Origin: Pseudomonadota bacterium
Lineage (GTDB): Bacteria > Pseudomonadota > Gammaproteobacteria > Burkholderiales > Burkholderiaceae_C
Direction: 5' to 3'
Assembly: GCA_021799355.1 (NCBI GenBank)
Contig: JAJZAQ010000025.1
Location: forward strand, 1-37,757
Length of the DNA: 37,757 nt
Shown: positions 25,308 to 37,588 of the stretch, one piece after another
How the letters are laid out: each line of letters starts with the position of its first letter
How positions within the stretch are numbered: position 1 is the first letter of the stretch
Made by a program: the position numbers and the translations under genes
The notes under the pieces: model-generated
What the model was told of the DNA's origin: nothing
Seen by the model: only the letters and a program-made list of their open reading frames with translations
Database searches by the model: none

Positions 25308-26161
25308 GGCCGTGCCTCCGCCAGGCCGGTGGTGTCGAACTGCACCACGCGCCGCAGCCCGCCTTCGACTGCCAGCGCCGCGGCATGTCCCGCTGGCGCG
25401 GGCAAGGCGGTGAGCGTCAGCGCGTGGGGCATCCCGGGCCAGCGCACGCGCTGGCAGGCTGCCGCCAGGCCGACGTGCAGTGTGCACGGCTCGATGCTCA
25501 GCCCGAGGCCGAGCGCTTTCAGCCACGCCTCTTTGCGCGTCCAGCAGCGGTAAAACGCCGCGTCATGTTCGGTGCCCGGCAGGCGCAGCAGCGCCTCGTG
25601 TTCGCTGGCGGTGAGGACGGCGCAACGCAGCGCGGCGTCGGCTACACAGGGACGGATGGCTTCGATGTCGATGCCGACTGCCGCCGTGCGGCTTACCGCC
25701 AGCAGCGCCTTGTCCTCTGTGTGGCTGAGGTTGAAGTGCAGCGCCGCGATCGGGGCGGCGCTGGCGAGTGCGGGTTTGCCCAGTGGACCGGTGGCCCAGC
25801 GCAGGCTCTGCGGCGGCTGGCGCAGGTACAGGCCGAGGATGCGGCGCATCCAGGCATGTGCGGCGATGAAGCGCCGGCGGTGGACGTCGTGTTGCAGGCG
25901 CTGCGCCCGCTGCCGTTCGCCGGCATCGAGCCAGGCGGCACCATCTGCCGGCATGTGATGTAAATCGCAGCTCCAGACGTGGACCTCACCATCGGCCGGC
26001 AGCGACGGCGCTGCCTGCTGCACGTCGTGGCAGGTGCGCCAGTCCACCCGTGGCGGAAGTGCCGGCTGCCCGGCTTCGGCGCTGCGCTGCGCCGCGGACG
26101 TCGGGCCGGGACACGGGGCACCCGCGGCGGCTGCCGTGGTCAGGGATTGGGGAATGCACAT
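25304..26161 (-). CDS. 4'-phosphopantetheinyl transferase, Sfp type
   Basis: 285 residues from an ATG at 26161. The first 50 residues (A/P-rich) may be spurious, and a GTG at 26047 is an alternative start. The enzyme moves 4'-phosphopantetheine from CoA to a carrier protein serine. Motifs are GIDIEAI (metal-binding acids) and CWTRKEAWLKALG, the FxxKE-type signature; RFIAAHAWMRR lies before them. It is the first gene of the twelve-gene run. Its presence implies that an acyl- or peptidyl-carrier protein is involved, yet no carrier protein is visible in the window. Confidence 0.9.
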   Translation of the reverse strand: MCIPQSLTTAAAAGAPCPGPTSAAQRSAEAGQPALPPRVDWRTCHDVQQAAPSLPADGEVHVWSCDLHHMPADGAAWLDAGERQRAQRLQHDVHRRRFIAAHAWMRRILGLYLRQPPQSLRWATGPLGKPALASAAPIAALHFNLSHTEDKALLAVSRTAAVGIDIEAIRPCVADAALRCAVLTASEHEALLRLPGTEHDAAFYRCWTRKEAWLKALGLGLSIEPCTLHVGLAAACQRVRWPGMPHALTLTALPAPAGHAAALAVEGGLRRVVQFDTTGLAEARP

Positions 26162-26322
26162 GGGTGCATGATGCGCAGGCCCGGCGTGCCGGGCAATCCC
26201 GCCAAACGGGGGCGGGGGCTGTGCGTCGCAGCGGCGGCTAGCGGATCATCACGCGCGTCGAGACGTCGATCTGCCGGCGAATTGCGCAGCAATCGACGTT
26301 TGAGTTGTTGTTTTGTGCGGTT
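26162..26322. other. Intergenic region between btuF-like gene and the polysaccharide operon
   Basis: 161 bases. It should hold the operon promoter, but no clear sigma-70 boxes are seen. It contains a perfect GCCCGGC/GCCGGGC hairpin (26179-26194) and ACGTCGAT/ATCGACGT arms (26263-26270 and 26292-26299) around an inner GCGAATTGCGC segment. I see no B12-box-type riboswitch. Confidence 0.45.
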
Positions 26323-27234
26323 TTATGGTTTTTTCGTGCCTTGGCGCAGCTGCCTGCGCGTCGTGGCCATCACGCTGCACAGCTGCTGCACGCCGTCGAG
26401 CACGTTGGCTCCCATGCGCGACAGCGTATCGCCGGGAAGGGCGACGAGCTGACGGTGCCGCACCGCGCTGATTTGCGTGAATCGTTGCCATTCCTGCAGC
26501 CAGGCTGCGGCGCGCGGCCCGGAGGCGACGATGAGCTGCGGGTCGGCCTGCACCACGGCTTCGGCGCTGACGCTGGGCGACAGCACGCCCAGCGCGTCAA
26601 ACACATTGCGTCCACCGCACAGCGTGATCGCCTGGGTGATGAGCTGCGGGCCGCCGACGGTGATCAGCGGGCGGTTCCAGACCTGATAAAACACCCGCAC
26701 GGCAGGCTGCTGCGCCGCGTAGCGCTGCCGCAGCGCGGCCAGACGCTGGTCGAAATCGCGCACCCAGCGCGCCGCGGCCCGCGTGGTGCCGGCGAGCACG
26801 CCGATGCGCTGGACCGTCGCCGCCAGCGCGTCGAAGGTATTGGCCTGGCTCCAGTACACCGCAATGCCCAGCGCCTGCAGACGGGCGGCGTCGCGTGGCG
26901 GCGTGCCCGATTGCCAGGCGAGGATGAGATCGGGCTTGAGCCTCGCGATGGCCTCCAGGTTGAGCGCGAACGCGTCACCGACGATCGGCAGTTTGCGCGC
27001 CCAGTGCACGTCATCTGCTCCGCGGATGGTGCCGACCACCTGCCGGCTCGCCCCGGCGGCTGCGCAGAGTTCGAGCAGTTGCGGCGACAACGCGACGATA
27101 CGTTGCGCCGGCGCCGGCAAGATCACGCGACGGCCGCTGTCGTCAGTGACTTGCAGCGGCGCGGCCAGCGCCCGCGGCGCCCAGGGCAAAGTCGCTGCCG
27201 CGGCGCAGGCGGCGAGCATGCCACGGCGGTTCAT
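26323..27234 (-). CDS. Periplasmic cobalamin-type binding protein (BtuF-like)
   Basis: 303 residues from the ATG at 27234, which overlaps the nth stop (ATGA). The longer open frame upstream is a shadow. It has an N-terminal signal with consecutive arginines (NRRGML) and a plausible ALA-AP cleavage site. The class III substrate-binding lobe features ALSPQLLELCAA near 50, LKPDLILAW near 105, and GGRNVFD near 225. Such proteins deliver vitamin B12, heme or ferric siderophores to an ABC importer. No permease or ATPase is nearby, so the ligand is open; B12 is the best guess. Confidence 0.82.
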   Translation of the reverse strand: MNRRGMLAACAAAATLPWAPRALAAPLQVTDDSGRRVILPAPAQRIVALSPQLLELCAAAGASRQVVGTIRGADDVHWARKLPIVGDAFALNLEAIARLKPDLILAWQSGTPPRDAARLQALGIAVYWSQANTFDALAATVQRIGVLAGTTRAAARWVRDFDQRLAALRQRYAAQQPAVRVFYQVWNRPLITVGGPQLITQAITLCGGRNVFDALGVLSPSVSAEAVVQADPQLIVASGPRAAAWLQEWQRFTQISAVRHRQLVALPGDTLSRMGANVLDGVQQLCSVMATTRRQLRQGTKKP

Positions 27235-27872
27235 CGTGGCGCCGCCGTTTTGGGCGTGTAGGCGCACAGGTCGGCGACGTTGCAACGCCAGCATTCGGGT
27301 TTGCGCGCTTTGCACACATAGCGGCCATGCAAGATCAGCCAGTGGTGCGCGTCGTGGCGATACTGTGGCGGGATGACGGTTTCGAGCTGCCTTTCCACCT
27401 CCAGCGGGGTTTTGCCCCTGGCCAGCCCCAGGCGGTTGGCCACGCGGAAAATGTGCGTGTCTACCGCAATGGTCGGCTGACCGAAGGCGACGTTGAGCAC
27501 CACATTGGCCGTTTTTCGCCCGACACCGGGCAGCGACTCCAGCGCCTCGCGGTTGTCGGGCACCTGGCCGCCGTAGCGTTCGAGCAGGATGCGGCTGGTG
27601 GCCATGAGATTTTTCGCCTTGGTCTGGTACAGGCCGATGGTGCGGATGTAGCTCTTGAGCCCATCCTCGCCGAGGTCGAGCAGCGCCTGCGGCGTGTTGG
27701 CGCGAGCAAACAGCGCCGCGGTGGCCTTGTTCACGCTGACATCGGTGGCCTGCGCCGACAGCAGCACGGCCACGAGCAGCTCGAACGGAGTGGAGTACTG
27801 CAGCTCGGTGCGCGGATGCGGGTTGGCGGCGGCGAAGCGCTCGAACAGGGTCTGGATCTGGGCGGGTTTCAT
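27231..27872 (-). CDS. nth: Endonuclease III (DNA glycosylase/AP lyase)
   Basis: 213 residues (E. coli 211). It removes oxidised pyrimidines and nicks abasic sites. The helix-hairpin-helix LPGVGRK carries the catalytic Lys120, and AVDTH carries Asp138, both at the E. coli positions. The C-terminal [4Fe-4S] cysteines have the C-X6-C-X2-C-X5-C spacing. The ATG at 27872 is chosen over an earlier Met because it matches the family start. It is divergent from smc and followed by the BtuF-like gene. Confidence 0.97.
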   Translation of the reverse strand: MKPAQIQTLFERFAAANPHPRTELQYSTPFELLVAVLLSAQATDVSVNKATAALFARANTPQALLDLGEDGLKSYIRTIGLYQTKAKNLMATSRILLERYGGQVPDNREALESLPGVGRKTANVVLNVAFGQPTIAVDTHIFRVANRLGLARGKTPLEVERQLETVIPPQYRHDAHHWLILHGRYVCKARKPECWRCNVADLCAYTPKTAAPR

Positions 27873-27926
27873 GCCGCGGATGATAGGCGCGGCACTGCCG
27901 GCAGGCGCGGTGCAACGCCTGTCCAA

Positions 27927-27935
27927 TGGTATGAT
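27927..27935 (+). promoter_or_regulatory. smc: Candidate extended -10 for smc
   Basis: TGGTATGAT gives a TGnTATGAT extended -10 box, 58 nt before the smc ATG, in the 120-nt gap between the divergent nth and smc genes. No strong -35 is present, as is usual for extended -10 promoters. Confidence 0.4.
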
Positions 27936-27992
27936 TGCAATTCGTGTAATGTGTTCAATAGTCCTTGAAAATCATAGGGTTGCAGTCATCTG

Positions 27993-30900
27993 ATGCGTTT
28001 GACTTCGCTGCGGCTGGCCGGGTTCAAGTCGTTTGCTGACCCGGTGACGCTGCCTTTTCCCGGCCGCATCAGCGGCATCGTCGGCCCGAATGGATGCGGC
28101 AAGTCGAACGTGATCGACGCCGTGCGCTGGGTGCTGGGCGAAAGCAAGGCCAGCGAGCTGCGCGGCGAATCGATGCAGGACGTGATTTTCAACGGCAGCA
28201 CGCAGCGCAAGCCTGCCAGCCGCTGCAGCGTCGAAATGGTGTTCGACAACAGCGACCGCCGCATCGGCGGTCAGTGGGGGCAGTTCAGCGAGCTGGCGAT
28301 CAAGCGCGTGCTCACCCGCGACGGCACGTCGAGCTATTTCATCAACAACCAGACGGTGCGGCGCCGCGACGTGCAGGACGTGTTCCTCGGCACCGGGCTG
28401 GGGCCGCGCTCCTACGCCATCATCAGCCAGGGCACGATCACCCGGATCCTGGAGTCGCGCCCCGAAGACCTGCGCCTGATGCTCGAAGAAGCCGCCGGAG
28501 TGTCGCGCTACAAGGAGCGCCGGCGCGAAACCGAAAGCCGGCTGCAGGACACGCGCGAAAACCTCACCCGCGTGCAGGACATTCTGCGCGAACTCGGCAG
28601 CCAGCTCGGCCACCTGGAACAGCAGGCACAAGTCGCTAGCCGCTATCAGGCGCTGCAGGCGCAGGCGCAACGGGTGCAGCAGCAGGTCTGGCTGCTGCGC
28701 CGCGACGAGGCCCAGGCCCGGCGCCAGCAGGTGGCGCAGGCCGGGAGCGAGGCGGTGACTGCGCTGGACGCGCGTCTGGCCGAGCTGCGCGGCGTCGAAG
28801 CCACGATCGAGGAGCTGCGTCAGGCGCAGTTCGCCAGCAACGACGCGCTCAACCGCGCGCAGGCGGCGTTTTACGCGGCGCAATCGCGCGTCAGCCAGCT
28901 GGAGGCGGAAATCCGCTTCGTCCACGACGCCCGGCAGCGGGCGCAGGCCGCGTTGCAGGCCGTGGCCGCGCAGCAGGCCGAGTGGCAGCAGCGTCTGGCC
29001 ACCGCGGTGGAGCAGGAGCGTGACGCGGCGCAGCGGCTGGGCGACGCGCAGGTGCAGTCCGAAGTGGCACAAGCCCGCGCGCAGGAGCAGGGCGAGCGCC
29101 TGCCGGCGCTGGAAGCGGCGCTGAGTCAGGCGCAGTTGCGCGCGGCGGACGAACGTGCGCACGCCGCGGCCACGCAGCAGGCGCTGCAGGCCGAGGCCGC
29201 GCAGCAGCGCAGCATCGCGCAGCAAATCGAACAGCTGCGCCAGCGCGCCGAGCGGCTGCGCGCCGAACAGCGCAGTGTCGTCGCTCCCGACGGTCTGCGT
29301 CTGGCCGATCTGCAGCAGCAGCAACGCACGCTGCAGGAGGAACAGGCGGTCAGCGCGGCGCAGCGAGAGGCGCTCGAACACGCCATACCGGACCTCGAAC
29401 ATGCGCGGCAGCAGGCCCAACAGGCCGAGCAAAGCGCCGCGGCGCAACTGGCGGCCACCAGCGCCAAGCTGGCCGCGTTGCAGGCGCTGCAGGAGCGCGT
29501 GCTCAGCGAAGGCAAGCTGCGGCCCTGGCTGGGCCGGCACGGTCTAGACACGCTGCCGCAGCTGTGGACGCGGCTGCAGGTGGAAACCGGTGTGGAAACC
29601 GCGCTCGAAGCGGTGCTGCGCGAGCGTCTGGCCGGACTGGAGCTGCAGCAGCTCGATCGCGCCGCTGGGTTTGCCCAGGATCCGCCGCCGGTCAAGCTGG
29701 CGTTTTATTCCACCGCCGGCGTTGCGCCGGTGACGCAGGATGGCGTGCCCGATGGCTGCCGCCGCCTGCGCGATGCCGTGCGCTGCGGCGATGCCGCAAC
29801 CGCCGCGCTGCTCGACGACTGGCTGGGCGCCGCCTATCTCGCGCCGTCGCTGCAGCAGGCGCTGGCGCTGCGCGCGGCGCTGGCGCCGCACGCACTGCTC
29901 GTCACCGCCGAGGGGCACGCCGTCACCGCGCGCAGCGTGAGTTTTTACGCCCCGGACTCCGAGCAGTCGGGGGTGCTGGCGCGGCAGCAGGACATCGGCA
30001 ATCTGCAGCGGCAGGTCAAAGCCGAACAGCTCATCGCCGAGCAAAGCCGCAGCGAACTGCAGCAGCGCGACACGGCGCTGACGCAGGCGCAGCAGCAGTT
30101 GGCCGCCCTGCAGCGCCGTCAGCAGCTCGACACCCAGCAGTTGCACACGGTGCAGGTGGAATTGCTCAAGCTCACGCAGCAGGCGCAGCACAGCGCGGCA
30201 CGGCACGCCCAGCTCGCCGCCGATCTGACCGACATCGACGCGCAGCTCGACGAACTGCAGGCGCAACAGGCGCAAAGCGAGGAACGCTTCGAGACCCTCG
30301 ATGCCCGGCTGGCCGAGCAGCAACAGACGCAGGCCGACCTGGAGGCCGACGTGCTCGCCGCGCAGCAGGCGCTGGCCGACGCCCGGGCGCAGCAGCGTCA
30401 GCTCGATGCGCAGGCAGCCGAGGCGCAGTACACCGTGCGTAGCCTGCAGCAGAGGCTGGCGGAGCTGCAGCGTCAGGCACAGACCGCGCAAGAGCAGATT
30501 GCCCGTCAGGCCGCGGCGCAGCAGGCGGCGCAGGACGAGCTGTCGCGGCTGAACGCGGACGCGGCGCAGTCCGGCCTGCAGGCGGCGCTGGCCGAGCTCG
30601 ACGCGGCGCAGGCCGCGCTGGTGGCACGGCGCAGCGCGGCGGACGATGTCGCGCAACAATTGCGCCAGCACGACGAAGTCCGGCTGCGCCTGGAGCGCGA
30701 CGTCGAGCCGCTGCGCCAGCGCATCACCGAGCTGCAGCTCAAGGAGCAGGAATGGCGTCTGCAGGCCGAGCAGTTCGAACAGCAGCTCGCCCAGGCGCAG
30801 GCCGACGTCGATGCCCTGCGCCAGGCCCTGCCCGCCGACGCACAGGCCGCGGCGTTGACGCGCGAACACGAACGGCTGCAGCGCGACATCGCCGCGCTCG

Positions 30901-31514
30901 GCGCGGTCAACCTCGCCGCGCTGGACGAGCTCGGCCAGGCCCGCCAGCGCAAGCAATTCCTCGATGCGCAGCACGACGATTTGCAGACCGCCATCACCAC
31001 CCTGGAAGACGCGATCCGCAAAATCGACGCCGAGACGCGCGAACTGCTGGCCAGCACGTTCGCCCAGATCAACGACCACTTCGGCCGCATGTTTCCCCTG
31101 CTGTTCGGCGGCGGCACGGCGCGGCTGATCGTCACCGGCGAGGAGATCCTCGATGCCGGGGTGCAGGTCATGGCGCAGCCGCCGGGGAAAAAAAACAGCT
31201 CGATCCACCTGCTGTCCGGCGGCGAAAAGGCGCTGGTGGCCATTGCCCTGGTGTTTGCCATTTTCCAGCTCAACCCGGCACCGTTCTGCCTGCTCGACGA
31301 GGTGGATGCACCGCTGGACGACGCCAACACCGAGCGCTTCGCCCGGTTGGTGCGCGACATGTCGGCAACGACGCAGTTCCTGTTCATCTCGCACAACAAA
31401 ATCGCCATGGAAATGGCCGACCATCTCATCGGCGTGACCATGCAGGAGCAGGGCGTGTCGCGCACCGTTGCCGTGGAAATGGACGCGGCGCTACGCTTTG
31501 CCCAGGCCGCCTGA
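27993..31514 (+). CDS. smc: Chromosome segregation SMC ATPase
   Basis: 1173 residues. With ScpA and ScpB (not here) it forms the SMC condensin that resolves sister chromosomes. Walker A GPNGCGKSN is at 31-39, the long Q/A/E-rich coiled coils are about 165-505 and 670-1000, and the hinge about 510-670. The ABC signature SGGEK is at 1075-1079 and the Walker B LLDEVDAPLDD near 1103. It is followed by zipA with a 30-nt gap. Unlike jetC it has the canonical LSGGEKALVAIAL signature, so the window holds two distinct SMC-type ATPases. Confidence 0.97.
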   Translation: MRLTSLRLAGFKSFADPVTLPFPGRISGIVGPNGCGKSNVIDAVRWVLGESKASELRGESMQDVIFNGSTQRKPASRCSVEMVFDNSDRRIGGQWGQFSELAIKRVLTRDGTSSYFINNQTVRRRDVQDVFLGTGLGPRSYAIISQGTITRILESRPEDLRLMLEEAAGVSRYKERRRETESRLQDTRENLTRVQDILRELGSQLGHLEQQAQVASRYQALQAQAQRVQQQVWLLRRDEAQARRQQVAQAGSEAVTALDARLAELRGVEATIEELRQAQFASNDALNRAQAAFYAAQSRVSQLEAEIRFVHDARQRAQAALQAVAAQQAEWQQRLATAVEQERDAAQRLGDAQVQSEVAQARAQEQGERLPALEAALSQAQLRAADERAHAAATQQALQAEAAQQRSIAQQIEQLRQRAERLRAEQRSVVAPDGLRLADLQQQQRTLQEEQAVSAAQREALEHAIPDLEHARQQAQQAEQSAAAQLAATSAKLAALQALQERVLSEGKLRPWLGRHGLDTLPQLWTRLQVETGVETALEAVLRERLAGLELQQLDRAAGFAQDPPPVKLAFYSTAGVAPVTQDGVPDGCRRLRDAVRCGDAATAALLDDWLGAAYLAPSLQQALALRAALAPHALLVTAEGHAVTARSVSFYAPDSEQSGVLARQQDIGNLQRQVKAEQLIAEQSRSELQQRDTALTQAQQQLAALQRRQQLDTQQLHTVQVELLKLTQQAQHSAARHAQLAADLTDIDAQLDELQAQQAQSEERFETLDARLAEQQQTQADLEADVLAAQQALADARAQQRQLDAQAAEAQYTVRSLQQRLAELQRQAQTAQEQIARQAAAQQAAQDELSRLNADAAQSGLQAALAELDAAQAALVARRSAADDVAQQLRQHDEVRLRLERDVEPLRQRITELQLKEQEWRLQAEQFEQQLAQAQADVDALRQALPADAQAAALTREHERLQRDIAALGAVNLAALDELGQARQRKQFLDAQHDDLQTAITTLEDAIRKIDAETRELLASTFAQINDHFGRMFPLLFGGGTARLIVTGEEILDAGVQVMAQPPGKKNSSIHLLSGGEKALVAIALVFAIFQLNPAPFCLLDEVDAPLDDANTERFARLVRDMSATTQFLFISHNKIAMEMADHLIGVTMQEQGVSRTVAVEMDAALRFAQAA

Positions 31515-31544
31515 GCCGCCGCACCTTTACCTTAGGATTCCTGC

Positions 31545-35573
<4,029 letters not shown>

Positions 35574-35592
35574 CGCCGACGCCGTTTCAGTC

Positions 35593-36648
35593 TCAGTTGC
35601 CGCTGTCGTCCACCAGAGCGCGGGCCTGCGCGATGTGGCCTCGGTACGCGTCGAAAATCTTGCGCAGCGCGGTCTGCATCGGCGTGCGCGGTGCCCAGTC
35701 GAGGTCGCGCATGGTGTTGGCGATCTTGGGCACGCGGTTTTGCACGTCCTGGTAGCCCGCGCCGTAGTAGGCGCCGGAGCTGGTTTCGATCAGCTGCACC
35801 GCCTTGGCCGACTCGGCGTATTCCGGCAGGGTCGCGGCGATCGCCAGCATCATCTCGGCCAGTTCGCGCACCGAATGGTTGTTCGCCGGGTTGCCGATGT
35901 TGTAGATCTTGCCGCTGGCGATGCCGTCCTTGTTGGCGATGATTTTCATCAGCGCATCGATGCCGTCGTCGATGTCGGTGAACGCGCGCTTTTGCCGTCC
36001 GCCATCGACCAGGCTGATCGCCTCGCCGCGCACGATGTGGCCGAGGAATTGCGTGACCACGCGCGAGCTGCCTTCCTTGGCCGAAAAAATGGTGTCCAGC
36101 CCGGCGCCGATCCAGTTGAACGGGCGAAACAGCGTGTAGTCCAGCCCTTCCTGCTGGCCGTAGGCGGCGATCACCCGGTCCATCAGCTGCTTGGAGCAGG
36201 CGTAAATCCAGCGCGGTTTGTTGATCGGGCCGTAGACCAGCGGCGAGTTCTCGGGGTCGAACTCGGCGTCGGGGCACATGCCGTAGACCTCGCTGGTCGA
36301 CGGAAACACTAGGCGCTTGCGATGTTTGACCGCGGCGCGGACGATCGGCAGATTGGCCTCGAAGTCGAGCTCGAACACCCGCAGCGGCGCTTTGACGTAG
36401 GTTGCCGGAGTGGCGATGGCCACCAGCGGCAGGATCACGTCGCACTTGCGCACGTGGTATTCGATCCACTCGCGGTTGATGGTGATGTCGCCTTCGAAAA
36501 ACTTGAAGCGCTTGTTGGGCAGCAGGTCGTCGAGGCGGTCGGTGTTCATGTCCATGCCGTACACCTCCCAGTCGGTGCTGGCGAGGATGCGCTTGGACAG
36601 GTGGTGGCCGATGAAGCCGTTGACGCCGAGGATGAGGATTTTTCTCAT
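35593..36648 (-). CDS. arnA: UDP-glucuronate decarboxylase (ArnA C-terminal domain as a separate protein)
   Basis: 351 residues from the ATG at 36648. It is a short-chain dehydrogenase that oxidises UDP-glucuronate to the UDP-4-keto-pentose, the first step of L-Ara4N synthesis for lipid A. It closely follows the E. coli ArnA C-terminal domain: GVNGFIG (8-14), FPSTSEVYG (115-123, Ser119 and Glu120), YACSK (Tyr149, Lys153), and the arginine-bearing GYQDVQNR near 315. Split ArnA genes are common outside enterobacteria. The gene lies 22 nt after the formyltransferase stop. Confidence 0.93.
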   Translation of the reverse strand: MRKILILGVNGFIGHHLSKRILASTDWEVYGMDMNTDRLDDLLPNKRFKFFEGDITINREWIEYHVRKCDVILPLVAIATPATYVKAPLRVFELDFEANLPIVRAAVKHRKRLVFPSTSEVYGMCPDAEFDPENSPLVYGPINKPRWIYACSKQLMDRVIAAYGQQEGLDYTLFRPFNWIGAGLDTIFSAKEGSSRVVTQFLGHIVRGEAISLVDGGRQKRAFTDIDDGIDALMKIIANKDGIASGKIYNIGNPANNHSVRELAEMMLAIAATLPEYAESAKAVQLIETSSGAYYGAGYQDVQNRVPKIANTMRDLDWAPRTPMQTALRKIFDAYRGHIAQARALVDDSGN

Positions 36649-36670
36649 GGTGCGAGTCTCGATGGGGAAT

Positions 36671-37588
36671 TCAGGGGTGCACGGGCCAGTCGGCGGGTGG
36701 CAGCGGTACGCCGGGGTGCGAGGCGTCCCACAGTTCGTGTAGCGCGACGGCACCGCCGTCGCCGCAGCGGGCGAGCAGCAGGGGGCCTGCGCGATGTGGG
36801 CCCAGCGGCGCATCCGCCGGCAGCAGCGCGGCCTGCGCCGGGCGGGCCAGCCGAGCGCGGGCGACGATGTAGCGGCGTCCCGCGTGGTCGAAAAACGCGC
36901 CGGGGTAGGGCGGGGCGACCGCGCGGATGAGGTTGTAGACCGCCTGCGCCGGCTGCGCCCAGTCGATGCGGCCGTCTTCCGGCTTGCGGCCGCCGAAATA
37001 GCTGCCGGCAGCCAGGTCGTTGCGCCGGCGCGGCACCCGCCCCTGCAGCAGTTGCGGCAGCACCCCCGCGAGCGCGATTTCGGCAGCGACCGTGACCTTG
37101 TCGAATACCTCTTTGGCCGTGTCGTCGGGCAGGATGGGCACGGCCTGCTGCGCGACGATGTCGCCGGCGTCGGGCTTGGCCTCCATCACATGCAGCGTCG
37201 CGCCGGTTTCGCGCTCGCCATGCAGCACTGCCCAGTTCACCGGCACCCGGCCGCGATACTTGGGCAGCAGCGAGCCATGCATGTTGAGCGCGGCGATGCG
37301 CGCGGCGGCCAGCACCTCGGCCGGCAGCATGCGGCGAAAGTAAAACGAAAACACATAGTCCGGCGCGAGCGCCGAAACGCGCTGCGCCAGCGCCGCGTCC
37401 ACCGCCTGGTCGACGTAGGCGACGGGTAGGTCGAATTCGGCGGCGACGTCGGCCACGCGGTCGAACCAGCGGTTTTCCTGCGGATCGTCGGGGTGGGTGA
37501 CGACCAGCGCCACCTCCATTCCCGCCGCCAGCAGGGTGCGCAACCCGCGCACCCCGACGTTGTGGTAGGCGAAGACGACGGCTTTCAC
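36671..37588 (-). CDS. UDP-L-Ara4N formyltransferase (ArnA N-terminal domain as a separate protein)
   Basis: 305 residues from a GTG at 37588 that overlaps the ArnC-like stop (GTGA). It formylates UDP-L-Ara4N with 10-formyl-tetrahydrofolate before transfer to undecaprenyl phosphate. The catalytic residues match E. coli ArnA numbering exactly: Asn102, His104 ([12 protein letters not shown]) and Asp140 (PDAG). The C-terminal part shows the formyltransferase C-domain layout. Neighbouring genes support the aminoarabinose pathway over a methionyl-tRNA formyltransferase. Confidence 0.92.
   Translation of the reverse strand: MKAVVFAYHNVGVRGLRTLLAAGMEVALVVTHPDDPQENRWFDRVADVAAEFDLPVAYVDQAVDAALAQRVSALAPDYVFSFYFRRMLPAEVLAAARIAALNMHGSLLPKYRGRVPVNWAVLHGERETGATLHVMEAKPDAGDIVAQQAVPILPDDTAKEVFDKVTVAAEIALAGVLPQLLQGRVPRRRNDLAAGSYFGGRKPEDGRIDWAQPAQAVYNLIRAVAPPYPGAFFDHAGRRYIVARARLARPAQAALLPADAPLGPHRAGPLLLARCGDGGAVALHELWDASHPGVPLPPADWPVHP

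Noticed and set aside
26162-26322. Cobalamin riboswitch near the BtuF-like gene
   Set aside because: No B12-box or long structured leader was seen, and the region lies downstream of the gene, not upstream.
28600-30900. Tandem repeats in smc (CAG/GCG-rich)
   Set aside because: The repetition is codon-level redundancy of Gln/Ala coiled coils, not a true tandem array.
27972-31424. Long minus-strand frames (522 and 626 codons) opposite smc
   Set aside because: They are leucine/arginine-rich mirror images of the Gln/Ala-rich Smc coiled coils, and the real gene is unambiguous.
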